Positions 40,367 to 49,010 are shown, counted from the first letter of the stretch. The stretch is 64,000 nt of DNA from JAFGCY01 sp964609245 (GCA_964609245.1 CAZSSB010000011.1:12067-76066), one strand, 5' to 3'. Made by a program: numbers and translations. Notes: generated by a model not told the origin, from the sequence alone.

Positions 40367-41189
40367 GATTGACAACGTCAGCGTGGTCTTCGGCGGGCTG
40401 GTCGCGGTCAAGGACCTTAGCTTCACCGTCAGTCCGGGACAGATTGTCGGGCTGATCGGACCCAACGGCGCCGGCAAGACCACGGTGTTCAATGCCATCC
40501 TGGCCGTTTACCCGCCCACGTCCGGCGAGGTGCGGCACAATGGACGCCGCATCGACCGCATGCCCACGCATCGCATCTGCCGGCTGGGCATCGGGCGCAC
40601 CTTCCAGAATATCCGGCTGTTCAAGGAGATGAGCGTGCTGGACAACGTCAAGGTGGCCCTGCACCGCGGCTTCCGCTACAGCTTCGTCGACGCCGTGCTA
40701 CGCACCCCGCGCTGCCGCCGACTGGAGCGCGAGATCGACCGCCAGGCCCGGGCGGTGCTGGAGTACTTCGATCTGCTCGACGTCGCGGCCGACCCGGCCA
40801 GTTCGCTGCCCTACGGCAAGCAGAAGTACCTGGAGATCGCCCGCGCCTACGCCACCAAGCCGCGCCTGCTGCTGCTCGACGAGCCCGCGGCCGGGCTCAA
40901 CGACACCGAGACCGCGGAACTGATGGGCAAGGTGCGCGAAATTATGTCGGAGACGGGCTGCGGCGTGCTGCTGATCGAGCACGACATGCGGCTGGTGATG
41001 GGGATCTGCGAGCACATCGTGGCGATCGAGTACGGGGCCAAGATCAGCGAGGGCGACGCCAAGCACGTGCAGAATGATCCCAAGGTGATTGAGGCCTATC
41101 TGGGCACGCAGGATGAAGACGACCGCCGCGTCGGTGAGGGGCTCAACGAGGCACGCAACGGCGGCGGGGAGGACGGCGCAGGTGGATAG
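40359..41189 (+). CDS. livG: Branched-chain amino acid ABC ATPase LivG
   Basis: LivG is a cytosolic ATP-binding subunit. It has Walker A GLIGPNGAGKTTVFNA, the LivG-type PTHRICRLGIGRTFQNIRLF, signature SSLPYGKQKYLEIARA, Walker B LLLLDEPAAGLND, and the H-loop LLIEHDMRLVMG. At 276 residues it is slightly long because of a basic, acidic C-terminal extension. It overlaps livM by 8 bases and livF by 8 bases. Confidence 0.95.
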   Translation: MLEIDNVSVVFGGLVAVKDLSFTVSPGQIVGLIGPNGAGKTTVFNAILAVYPPTSGEVRHNGRRIDRMPTHRICRLGIGRTFQNIRLFKEMSVLDNVKVALHRGFRYSFVDAVLRTPRCRRLEREIDRQARAVLEYFDLLDVAADPASSLPYGKQKYLEIARAYATKPRLLLLDEPAAGLNDTETAELMGKVREIMSETGCGVLLIEHDMRLVMGICEHIVAIEYGAKISEGDAKHVQNDPKVIEAYLGTQDEDDRRVGEGLNEARNGGGEDGAGG

Positions 41190-41901
41190 CCAGCCGCTGC
41201 TCAGTGTCCGGGATCTGCATGTCGCCTATGGCGCGGTCAAGGCGCTGCACGACATCAACTTCGACGTGCTGCCGGGCGAGATCGTGACCCTGATCGGGGC
41301 CAACGGCGCCGGAAAATCCACGACCCTGAACACCATCATCGGTCTGGTGAAGTGCCGCCAGGGAGAGGTCATCTTCGCCGGCGATTCGATCACCAACCAA
41401 CCCGCTCATCAGATCGTGCGCAGGGGGCTGGCGCTGGCGCCCGAGGGGCGGCGGCTGTTCCTCAACCTGACGGTGCGCGAGAACCTGGATATCGGTGCGC
41501 TCGTGACTGCTGACAAGGCCCGCAAGCAACAGCTGCTGGAGGAGGTCTTCACCCTGTTCCCGCGCGTCAAGGAGCGGCTGAGGCAGGTGGCGGGCACGCT
41601 CTCCGGCGGGGAGCAGCAGATGCTGGCGATCAGCCGCGCCATGATGCAGGACCCGCAGCTGATGCTGCTCGACGAGCCCAGCCTGGGTCTGGCGCCGAAT
41701 CTGGTGCGCGAGATTTTCGACAAGATCCGTTTCCTCAACAGCGAGGGCAAGACGATCCTGCTGGTGGAGCAGAACGCCTACCAGGCGCTCAAAGTCAGCC
41801 ACCGGGCGCACGTGCTGGAGCAGGGCCGCATCGTGATGAGCGGCACGGGCGATGAACTGGGGCGCGATCCGAAGGTCAAGGAAGCGTACCTGGGGGGATA
41901 G
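41182..41901 (+). CDS. livF: Branched-chain amino acid ABC ATPase LivF
   Basis: LivF is the second ATPase, 239 residues from the GTG at 41182. It has Walker A LIGANGAGKSTTLN, the LivF hallmark ALAPEGRRLFLNLTVRENLDIGA, signature TLSGGEQQMLAISRA, Walker B LMLLDEPSLGLAP, and LVEQNAYQALKVSHRAHVLE. An open frame continues upstream in livG, but the GTG start gives the family N-terminus and the same 8-base overlap seen between livM and livG. No binding protein gene (livJ/livK) follows in the next 20 kb. Confidence 0.95.
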   Translation: MDSQPLLSVRDLHVAYGAVKALHDINFDVLPGEIVTLIGANGAGKSTTLNTIIGLVKCRQGEVIFAGDSITNQPAHQIVRRGLALAPEGRRLFLNLTVRENLDIGALVTADKARKQQLLEEVFTLFPRVKERLRQVAGTLSGGEQQMLAISRAMMQDPQLMLLDEPSLGLAPNLVREIFDKIRFLNSEGKTILLVEQNAYQALKVSHRAHVLEQGRIVMSGTGDELGRDPKVKEAYLGG

Positions 41902-42059
41902 CCGAACGTTCAGGGGACTAATCGGCCCTTGGAAAAGCCCGGTCCGGGGACATACGGCAGGCTCCGGAACCGCTAACCCGCACATCCCCGGACAGCAGGA
42001 TTATACCCGCGAAACGGCGAAATGCAACATGTTTCAGCTGTGTTTCACGGAGGCTGGTT

Positions 42060-43448
42060 TTACCAGGTGTAGGAAACGAGGAGCCTGAGTTCTCGATCGT
42101 CGAAGTGAAAGCCCGGAACCAGGTCCTTGAGGTTGTGCGACAGCGTATACGTAACGCGCCATTCAACGCCGTCATACGGACAGTATCGTGCTTCCAGCTC
42201 AGTGCCCTCGTAGTTGGTGGCGTACTTGCCGCGGTTGACGGCCGCCAGCACCGCGTCCTGCTCCACGATCACATGCTCCAGGCCGAACTGCCAGTCGCCG
42301 GGATCGCCACGCCGGCCCACCCTGACGCCAGTCAGCACTGCATCGCACTCGCCTTGCGCCGGGCCACGCGCGCCCAGGTTCCGCGCATACTCGCATTCGA
42401 GTTCAATCGGCCAGTCGCCGTCCGCCCGCATTACGCCGTTGAGCCACAGGTCCGCGATCCGGAAGTCCGAGACCAGCGGATTCATCGGGTTGCCGTCCAC
42501 CACAGCGTTGGTCGTTACGCCGCCACTCGCGGGGCCGCCGACGCGCCAGTCGCCGCCGGCCACCGCCGCCTGGATCGTGTCCGCATTGCTGAGTCCGTGG
42601 TAGGACAGCGCCGCATCCCAGCTGACTGACTTGGCAACCTCCCAACGTGAATCCAGACGGGCGCTCAACACTCGGGCCGGCCCGCTTCCTTCGCAGCCGC
42701 TCAGCAGCTGCGCGCCCAGCAGGGACAGCCGGATGCGAGCCAGCTCACCCCCGTTGGGCTCCCAGCGATACTGAGCGTAGCCACCACTCATATAGAGATC
42801 GTTGTCGATGGTGAGTTGCGTCAGTTCGAACGGAAACGTGAACCGCCCGCCCTGCAGCCTCAGGCTTTGCCCTCTGCCGGTTTCAAGGTCCTTGCGCAGC
42901 CAGTACTCCTCGAGTCCCAGCCACCGCTTATCGCCAAGATCGTCCACACCAACCCAGTTGGTCAGCGGTCGGCCCTCTCGCCCGGACCGCAACGCGGCCC
43001 GCAGCCGCCAGTCACCGGCGAATTCCAGGTTGGCTCCCAAGAGCAGCGCGACATCGCGTTCGTAACCCCTGTCAGTCACTCCGCCGTCGTCGTCCCCCGC
43101 TAAGCGGCGCAGTTCCTCATAGCGATACTCCACCTCGCCGTCGAGCCAGAATCGCTCGATCACCCCTCGCTCTGACTCGTCGGCTGCCCGAGATTCCGCG
43201 AACCCGCCAGGCAGTTCGTCGTCTTCCTGTTCGTCCCGTGACTTGATGACCACCACGCAGTCGCTGGGTACACTCTCACCTCGATCTGGCGTCAGGGCGG
43301 CCTTGGCGGCGTTCTCATCACTGCCGTCATCCGCGTTCGCGTGCAGGGGAATCACAGCCAAGGCCAGCACGAGCCAGACCGTCAGCATCAACTTAGGCAC
43401 TCTGACCAACAGGATGCAGCGGCTAATGGCGTTCAATGCTCGCCACAT
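42060..43448 (-). CDS. Porin-like outer-membrane beta-barrel protein
   Basis: The 462-residue exported protein has a basic N-terminus, a signal peptide (LMLTVWLVLALAVIPLHANA), an acidic linker, and then alternating amphipathic strands typical of outer-membrane barrels (GEVEYRYEELRR, NLEFAGDWRLRAALRSG, EGTELEARYCPYDGVEWRVTYTLSH). It ends RELRLLVSYTW, with the C-terminal aromatic residue recognised by BAM. It resembles putative porins of the alginate-export type. The ATG at 43448 has AGGAAG upstream and overlaps the end of the DUF4956 gene, so the two form an operon. Substrate unknown. Confidence 0.75.
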   Translation of the reverse strand: MWRALNAISRCILLVRVPKLMLTVWLVLALAVIPLHANADDGSDENAAKAALTPDRGESVPSDCVVVIKSRDEQEDDELPGGFAESRAADESERGVIERFWLDGEVEYRYEELRRLAGDDDGGVTDRGYERDVALLLGANLEFAGDWRLRAALRSGREGRPLTNWVGVDDLGDKRWLGLEEYWLRKDLETGRGQSLRLQGGRFTFPFELTQLTIDNDLYMSGGYAQYRWEPNGGELARIRLSLLGAQLLSGCEGSGPARVLSARLDSRWEVAKSVSWDAALSYHGLSNADTIQAAVAGGDWRVGGPASGGVTTNAVVDGNPMNPLVSDFRIADLWLNGVMRADGDWPIELECEYARNLGARGPAQGECDAVLTGVRVGRRGDPGDWQFGLEHVIVEQDAVLAAVNRGKYATNYEGTELEARYCPYDGVEWRVTYTLSHNLKDLVPGFHFDDRELRLLVSYTW

Positions 43449-43938
43449 CGTCATCTTCCTGCTGACCCGCGGGTGCCTGCGGGGGGGCCTTGCTGGTCGG
43501 GACGCTGCCCTTGCTCGCCGGTGGTGTTGCGCCGGGTCGGAGCCCGTTGCGCTGGCCCATCGCCGTGTGGTCGTTGATCAGCTTGATGACCCATAGCACT
43601 AGCCCGATAAACGCCGCGCCGAAGATCGCCGTGAAGTATTGGTGCAGGCCGCAGGCCATGCCGAGAATGATGGCGAAGAACACCATGGTGGTGTCCTTCG
43701 GATCCTGCATCCGCGTGCGGTAGCGGATCATCGCCAGTGCACCGGCGAGTCCAAAGGCGCGCACCAGGTTATTGGCCACGATCAGCCACACCAGCGAGCC
43801 GCCCAGGCAGAGCAGCACCAGGGTATAGACCATCTGGCCACGCCGTTCTTTCTTGCCGGTATAGGTGATGTGATAGGCGAGCGCCAGATATCCGCCGAGC
43901 AGTGCCGCAACCGTCAGCGCGATGATGACGTCCAGCAT
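43423..43938 (-). CDS. DUF4956-family membrane protein
   Basis: This is a 171-residue membrane protein with four helices and the DUF4956 hallmark: RAFGLAGALAMIRYRTRMQDPKDTTMVFFAIILGMACGLH, here from about residue 60 to 99 with RxRT and DPKDTT as key parts. The tail is polar and Pro-rich. The family often sits beside polyphosphate VTC-like or CotH genes, none of which is seen here; its biochemical role is not known. The ATG at 43938 has no ribosome site. In-frame codons extend to a CTG at 44001 with GAGGAG six bases upstream, and would add MEQFVEALSSAAQ, so the true start may be there. Confidence 0.82.
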   Translation of the reverse strand: MLDVIIALTVAALLGGYLALAYHITYTGKKERRGQMVYTLVLLCLGGSLVWLIVANNLVRAFGLAGALAMIRYRTRMQDPKDTTMVFFAIILGMACGLHQYFTAIFGAAFIGLVLWVIKLINDHTAMGQRNGLRPGATPPASKGSVPTSKAPPQAPAGQQEDDDVASIERH

Positions 43939-44071
43939 CGCGCCGTTGGTTTGCGGCCCGGCTTGCGCGGCGCTGCTTAGTGCTTCGACGAACTGCTCCA
44001 GATCACGCTCCTCTTAAGCCTGTCGGCTTGCGCACCCGGTCCGGTCTCTTGCAGCTATAGGGGTCCGGCGC

Positions 44072-44077
44072 ATTATA
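44072..44077 (-). promoter_or_regulatory. -10 box for the DUF4956-porin operon (TATAAT)
   Basis: A perfect TATAAT on the minus strand, about 70 bases before the possible CTG start at 44001. Confidence 0.4.
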
Positions 44078-44126
44078 CTTCAGTTTCAGCTGTTCGCGGA
44101 TGATCAGCGCCGCCTTTCATCCGGAT

Positions 44127-47100
44127 TCAACGCTGCTGATCGCCGGCCAGCGTCAGCAGTCTGAGGCCCGTGGCATTCACCGTATAGGTGTCGAACTGCT
44201 CCTCGACGGTGCCGCTGACCACAAACGGCCCGGCGTAGACGGTCAGGTGCGCCAGCCGCTCGTAGGCCTGGGGGAACAGCACCACCTCGAAGGTACCGCT
44301 CAGGTCCTCCATGCTCATGAACTTCAGCGCGCGGCGGCTGTGCTCGTAATAGTGATACGGCGGGGGGCGCCCATTGCTGGTGCTGCGAATGATCCCCAGC
44401 TCGGCCGCGGCGCTCTCCCGCGGCTCATCCTCGTCCAGCTCATCCGCCGCCAGCGGATTGGGGCCACCGTGATCCCCGCCCTGCAGCGCCAGCGTATCGC
44501 GCACCGCCCGGCGTCGCGTCAGGTCCACGCGCTTGGTCGCGATGCACCAGCCCAGCAGCCGCACGGGCCTGCCCACGTACCGCGGCAGCTCACGCGCCCG
44601 GATCACACCTTTCACCTGCCCGGCCACCAGCGTCAGCGGATGCCGGCTGACCAGCATACCGAAGTGCTCCAGCTCCAGGTTGCAGCGCGTCTGCTCGTCG
44701 TGGTCGCTAAGCCTGGCGCCCACCTGCCGTGAGAAGTCCGCCAGCCGTTCGTCCTCGCTGAGCGGCAGGCTGCCGCCCCGCAAGCCGGCACGGTGCTCGC
44801 CGTCGGCCAGCCATTGCAGCTGCGGGCGGCTCATCTTCAGGCTGTCCAGCGCACCGCACTGAATCAGGATCTCAAGCTCGCCGCGGCCCGGGCGCGCGCG
44901 GCGGATGAATTCCGGCAGGCTGCTGTATGGGCCGGCTTGGGTGCGGGCGGTGACGATCCGCTCCAGGGCGGCAGTGCCGACGCCCTTGATCACCTGCAGC
45001 CCCACCCGCACCGCGTCGGGCTCGTGGGACGGGTCTCCGTGCCCGTCTGGCCCGCTCCCATCCTGTTGGTGCGCCAACCTGGCCGTCATCGGGACGGGCA
45101 CGGAGTCCCGTCCCACCGAATACTCGGCCTTGTATTCCAGGTCGCTGTAATTCACATCGGGAGGCAGGATGCCGAGCCCCAGCCGCTCGGCTTCGCTGAG
45201 ATAGGCCCGCGAGCCGTAGAAGCCCCCGCTGTGGCTGAGCACGGCGGCCATGAAGTCGGCCGGGTGGTGGGCCTTGAGATAGGCGACCTTCCAGCTCAGC
45301 GAGGCAAACGCCGCCGAGTGCGCCTTGCAGAACGAGTAGCCCGAAAAACTGGCGATCTGGCGCCAGATGGTCAGCGCGCTGGCGGTGTCGATGCCGTTCT
45401 TCTCACAGCCGGCCACGAACCGCTCGCGGACCTCATTCATCCGCTCGGCGCTGCGCAGCTTGCCGCTCATCGCGCGCCGGAGCAGGTCCGCCTCGGCCGG
45501 GCTCAGCCCCGCCAGCTCGTGGCCGACGCGGATCACGTCCTCCTGGTAGATCATCACGCCCCGGGTCTCCGGCAGCAGTTTCAGCATCAGCGGGTGGCTG
45601 GGCAGCTTGTGCTCCTGGCCGCGCACGCGCCGGATGTACTCCTGCATCATGCCGCTCTCGGCGACGCCGGGCCGGATCACGCTCGAAGCGGCGGTCAGCT
45701 CCAGAAACGTCTGGGTGCGCAGACGTTTAAGCAGCTGGCGCATCCCGGGGCTCTCGATGTAGAAACAGCCCATCGTCCGGCCCTCGCGGACCAATTCCAC
45801 CGTGTCCGGGTCCTGCACCGCCGTTTCGAGGCGCTGAGTTGGCGGGCGGATCCCCCGCGCGGCCAGGCTTCTGAGCGTATCCTCCAGCGCGTCCAGCCCG
45901 CAGTTGCCCAGCAGGTCGATCTTGATCAGCCCGACGTCCTCGACGCTGAACATCTCGTACTGCGTGACGACGAAGCCCTTGGCCGCCCGCTGCAGCGCAG
46001 TATAGTCGGTCAGCCGCTCGGGCGCGATCACCACCCCGCCGCAGTGGATGCCCAGATGCCGCGGGCAGCCCCCCAGCTGGCTGGCCAGCGGGATGATGTG
46101 GCAGTAGGGCTCGGCTCTCAGATCGACGCCGCGCAGTTCGGCGAAGTCCTGCTTGATCGTCGTCAGGCCCTCCGCCGAGGTATGGGGGATACGCCGCGCG
46201 ATGATGCTGATCTCCTTGTCGCTGAGGCCGAAGACCTTGCCCACCTCACGGAAGGCGCCCCGCGCGCGGAAGGTGACGTGCGTGCTGATCATCGCCACCC
46301 GTTCGCGCCCCCAGCGCTCGTAGACGAACTTGAGGATTTCATCGCGCCGCTTGGAGCTGAAATCGATATCGATGTCGGGCGGGCTCTGGCGCGCCGGGTT
46401 GAGGAAGCGCTCGAAGTACATGTTCAGCGCGATCGGGTCCACCGGCGTCAGGCCCAGCAGATAGCTGACGATGCTGTTGGCGGCGCTGCCGCGCCCCAGG
46501 CAGGGGATGCCGCGCCTGCCCGCCGCACGCACGATGTCGTAGACCGCCAGGAAGTAGCTGGTGTAGCCCAGCTTGTCGATGACGTCCAGTTCGTAGTCCA
46601 AGCGGCTTAAGTGCCGCTGGTCATAGCCGGCGGGGCTGTCGCCGCCGCGACCGTAGCGCCAGACCAGGCCGCGCTGGCAGAGGTCGCGTAGCGCACGCTG
46701 CGGGCTCTCGCCGCGGCTGAGCGGATAGTCGGGGAAGACCCATTTGCCCAGCTCAAAGTCCACCTCGCAGCCCTGGGCCAGCTCGCGCGCGGTGTCGAGC
46801 GCCTGCGGGCAGTCGTAGTAGTAGCCGCCCAGCTCCACCGGCGCCGACAGGTAGTGCTCCCGCGGGCAGACGCCTTGCGCGGTCTGCAGCGTGGCGTTCT
46901 GGCCGATCGCGCGCAGCACGTGGTGCACCGGCTGGTCCTGGGGCCGCAGGAAGCGCACGTCCGTGCAGGCTACCGGACTCAGCCTGAAGTGCGCCGCCAG
47001 CTTGAGCTGCCTGAGCTGGCGCGCGCGGCAGGCCTCCCCGTAGTCCGGCGCCAGGCGCACAAAAAGCCGCCGTGGACCGAGGCGCGGACCAAGGCGCCGC

Positions 47101-47666
47101 AGCAGTTCCACCTGGTCGGTGATTACGTAGCAGTGCCCCGTGCCGCGCTCCAGCGCCTCCGCCAGCTTGAAATCCGCGCGCAGCCGCCGCGCGCTGGCCA
47201 GCCGGCAGAGTTCGCCGTAGCCGTCGCGGTCGCGGGCGATCACCGTCGCGGCGGCACTCGGCACGCTGTCGGCATCCCCCTTGCGACCGTAGGGCGCACC
47301 CTTGCTGCCGGGCGGCAGCGGCTTCTTGCCGTCGAGATAGGCGGGATAATCACCGCCATCTCGTAGGGGCGAAGCCATGCTTCGCCCTGCATCCCCCGCG
47401 CCTTCACCGGGGGCGAAGCGTGGCTTCGCGCCTACCCCCCCTGCGACCGCATGCCCTTTGCTCGCCGGATCGGTCAGACTCAGGCCCAGCAGCGGCCTCA
47501 GGCCACACTTCAGCGCCGCCTTGTAGAAGCCGATCAGGCCATAGATGCCGTCCACGTCGCACAGCCCCAGGGTCTCGAAGCCCAGCTCCGCCGCCTGGGC
47601 GCACAGCGCCGCCGGCGAACTGACGCCGTCGTGAAACGAGTACCAGCTGCGCGCGTCGAGGTGCAT
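44127..47666 (-). CDS. dnaE2: DNA polymerase III alpha-like, error-prone DnaE2 type
   Basis: This is a C-family DNA polymerase; its place after dinB points to damage-tolerant (translesion) synthesis. Order: PHP domain (1 to about 270, HLDARSWYSFHDGVSSP), palm and fingers with CLGRGSAANSIVSYLLG and PPDIDIDFSSKRRDEI (catalytic Asp at about 430), FNPARQSP, helix-hairpin-helix (VIKGVGTAALERI), and an OB fold near the end. It is 1179 residues, about 100 more than typical. Much of the excess is two in-frame palindromic repeat insertions at residues about 77-101 and 850-881. It starts 6 bases after dinB. Confidence 0.9.
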   Translation of the reverse strand: MHLDARSWYSFHDGVSSPAALCAQAAELGFETLGLCDVDGIYGLIGFYKAALKCGLRPLLGLSLTDPASKGHAVAGGVGAKPRFAPGEGAGDAGRSMASPLRDGGDYPAYLDGKKPLPPGSKGAPYGRKGDADSVPSAAATVIARDRDGYGELCRLASARRLRADFKLAEALERGTGHCYVITDQVELLRRLGPRLGPRRLFVRLAPDYGEACRARQLRQLKLAAHFRLSPVACTDVRFLRPQDQPVHHVLRAIGQNATLQTAQGVCPREHYLSAPVELGGYYYDCPQALDTARELAQGCEVDFELGKWVFPDYPLSRGESPQRALRDLCQRGLVWRYGRGGDSPAGYDQRHLSRLDYELDVIDKLGYTSYFLAVYDIVRAAGRRGIPCLGRGSAANSIVSYLLGLTPVDPIALNMYFERFLNPARQSPPDIDIDFSSKRRDEILKFVYERWGRERVAMISTHVTFRARGAFREVGKVFGLSDKEISIIARRIPHTSAEGLTTIKQDFAELRGVDLRAEPYCHIIPLASQLGGCPRHLGIHCGGVVIAPERLTDYTALQRAAKGFVVTQYEMFSVEDVGLIKIDLLGNCGLDALEDTLRSLAARGIRPPTQRLETAVQDPDTVELVREGRTMGCFYIESPGMRQLLKRLRTQTFLELTAASSVIRPGVAESGMMQEYIRRVRGQEHKLPSHPLMLKLLPETRGVMIYQEDVIRVGHELAGLSPAEADLLRRAMSGKLRSAERMNEVRERFVAGCEKNGIDTASALTIWRQIASFSGYSFCKAHSAAFASLSWKVAYLKAHHPADFMAAVLSHSGGFYGSRAYLSEAERLGLGILPPDVNYSDLEYKAEYSVGRDSVPVPMTARLAHQQDGSGPDGHGDPSHEPDAVRVGLQVIKGVGTAALERIVTARTQAGPYSSLPEFIRRARPGRGELEILIQCGALDSLKMSRPQLQWLADGEHRAGLRGGSLPLSEDERLADFSRQVGARLSDHDEQTRCNLELEHFGMLVSRHPLTLVAGQVKGVIRARELPRYVGRPVRLLGWCIATKRVDLTRRRAVRDTLALQGGDHGGPNPLAADELDEDEPRESAAAELGIIRSTSNGRPPPYHYYEHSRRALKFMSMEDLSGTFEVVLFPQAYERLAHLTVYAGPFVVSGTVEEQFDTYTVNATGLRLLTLAGDQQR
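45024..45116. repeat. 93-bp palindromic repeat element inside dnaE2 (second insertion)
   Basis: Left arm 45024-45047 and right arm 45093-45116 are 24-base inverted repeats matching at 23 positions (arm core GTGGGACGGG...GCCCGTC). A third small hairpin, GTTGG-TGCG-CCAAC, lies between at 45065-45078. The element is 31 codons and keeps the dnaE2 frame, adding a Pro/Gly/Asp-rich stretch between two conserved blocks. Confidence 0.7.
47363..47435. repeat. 73-bp palindromic repeat element inside dnaE2 (first insertion)
   Basis: Left arm 47363-47387 and right arm 47411-47435 are 25-base inverted repeats matching at 23 positions (arm core GTAGGGGCGAAGCCATGC). Each arm is itself a hairpin (GGGCGAAGC/GCTTCGCCC type). 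The element lies in frame in the PHP domain, in a stretch between LSLTDPASKG and AAATVIARDRDGYG that is not expected in the family. Confidence 0.7.
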
Positions 47667-47672
47667 CGCGCC

Positions 47673-48998
47673 CTACCCCGAGGCCCGCATCGGCATGAAC
47701 CCGCTCTGGATACCCGCGGTGCTGTTGGCCTCCACCGGCCGCTGCTGCCTGATCCGCGCCACGCCCGGGCCGACCACCACCCCGTCGCGCCCGTAGCGCC
47801 GGCGGATGTGGTCAACCGCCACGAACAGCCACTGCTCGCGCTGCTCACGCGGCGTGGTAAACAGCTGCAGCTGGCTGGCGCCGGCGGTGAACCGCGAGAG
47901 GCGCACCCCCAGCAGCCGGATCCGCAGCCGCCGCCTGCAGCCCTCGCCGAACAGCTGCACCGCCCGCTCGAACACCGCGCTGTCGGCATCGGTCGCCTCG
48001 GGCAGGAAGCCGCCGTGGGTCAGGGTCTTGAAGTCGCTGTAGCGGATCTTGACCGTCACGTGGCGGGCGCGCAGGTCCTGCTCGCGCATCCGGCGGCAGG
48101 CGTCCTCGGTCAGCCGCCACAGCGTCTGCCGGATGACCGCCGGGTCGATCACGTCGCGCTCGAAGGTGGTCTCGTGGCCGATGCTCTTGGGGCGGCGCGA
48201 AAGGTCCGCCTCGCCCCGGCCGAACGCGCCGGTGTTGCCCGCCTGCCGGCGCACCGAACCGTCGCCCTCGCGCAGCGCCCGCACCACCGCGGTCAGCGCC
48301 AAGCCGAAGCTGTTATCCAACATCCGCTCCGGCAGGTCCAGCAGTTGGCCGACGCGGTGCACCCCCCGCGCCCGCAGCGCCGTCCCGATCGCCGGCCCGA
48401 TGCCCGGCACCGCCTGGATATCGTGCGGCGCCAGAAACTGCTCCACCTCGCCGGGCAGCACGCGGAAGATGCCGTCGGGCTTGGCGTGGCGGCTGGCCAT
48501 CTTGGCTGCGATCCGGCTGGGGGCGATACCGATCGACAGCGGCAGCCCCACTTCGTTGCGCACCCGCCGCCGCACGTGCTCGGCGAACTGCTCGATCCCG
48601 CCGTGGTCGCGCGCAAACAGCCGCTCGCAGCCGCTGATGTCCAGCTCGAACTCGTCGACGCTGCGGGCCTTGAAGTACGGCGCCTCGCCGCGCAGGATGT
48701 CCTGGACGCGCTTGCTGTAGAGCGTGTAGTTGCCGTGCAGCCCGTGGTGCAGGAACGCGGTTTTGGTGCGCAGCGGCCCGCCGGCGTCCTGCACCACCCG
48801 GTAGGCCTCGGCCATCGGCATCGCGCTGTGGATGCCCAGGCGGCGGGCCTCGTAGCTGCAGGCCGCCACCACCCCGCGCGAGCCCGGCTCGCCGCCGATG
48901 ACCACCGGCCGGCCCCGAAGATCGGGCCGGTGCAGCCGCTCGACCTCAACGAAGAAGCAGTCCAGGTCCGCCAGACAGACTATCCGCGCGCTATACAC
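47673..48998 (-). CDS. dinB: Y-family DNA polymerase IV
   Basis: DinB copies damaged DNA with low fidelity. The 441-residue protein starts RIVCLADLDCFFVEVERL with the first catalytic Asp pair, has GVVAACSYEARRLGI, the catalytic SVDEFELDISGCE, GLPLSIGIAPSRIAAKMAS, helix-hairpin-helix VPGIGPAIGTALRARG, and a little-finger domain (about 240-400). The GTG at 48998 stands six bases after a TATACT box, so it appears leaderless. dnaE2 follows after 6 bases. The pairing of a Y-family polymerase with DnaE2 recalls ImuB-DnaE2 mutasomes, but here the Y-polymerase keeps its catalytic residues and no imuA is present. Confidence 0.93.
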   Translation of the reverse strand: MYSARIVCLADLDCFFVEVERLHRPDLRGRPVVIGGEPGSRGVVAACSYEARRLGIHSAMPMAEAYRVVQDAGGPLRTKTAFLHHGLHGNYTLYSKRVQDILRGEAPYFKARSVDEFELDISGCERLFARDHGGIEQFAEHVRRRVRNEVGLPLSIGIAPSRIAAKMASRHAKPDGIFRVLPGEVEQFLAPHDIQAVPGIGPAIGTALRARGVHRVGQLLDLPERMLDNSFGLALTAVVRALREGDGSVRRQAGNTGAFGRGEADLSRRPKSIGHETTFERDVIDPAVIRQTLWRLTEDACRRMREQDLRARHVTVKIRYSDFKTLTHGGFLPEATDADSAVFERAVQLFGEGCRRRLRIRLLGVRLSRFTAGASQLQLFTTPREQREQWLFVAVDHIRRRYGRDGVVVGPGVARIRQQRPVEANSTAGIQSGFMPMRASG

Positions 48999-49006
48999 AC
49001 GTATAG
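48991..49006. promoter_or_regulatory. Palindromic operator over the dinB promoter and start codon
   Basis: CTATAC-ACAC-GTATAG (6-4-6, perfect) overlaps the dinB GTG start (48996-48998) and the -10 TATACT (49005-49010 on the minus strand). Position and symmetry suit a LexA-like SOS repressor site. Confidence 0.55.
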
Positions 49007-49010
49007 TATA
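49005..49010 (-). promoter_or_regulatory. -10 box of leaderless dinB (TATACT)
   Basis: TATACT lies exactly 6 bases before the GTG start at 48998. Confidence 0.6.

Noticed and set aside
44793..46610. A 605-codon plus-strand frame opposite dnaE2, and a 521-codon frame at 47451-49016 opposite dinB
   Set aside because: Both are antisense shadows of well-recognised polymerases and show no family features, signal peptides or ribosome sites.
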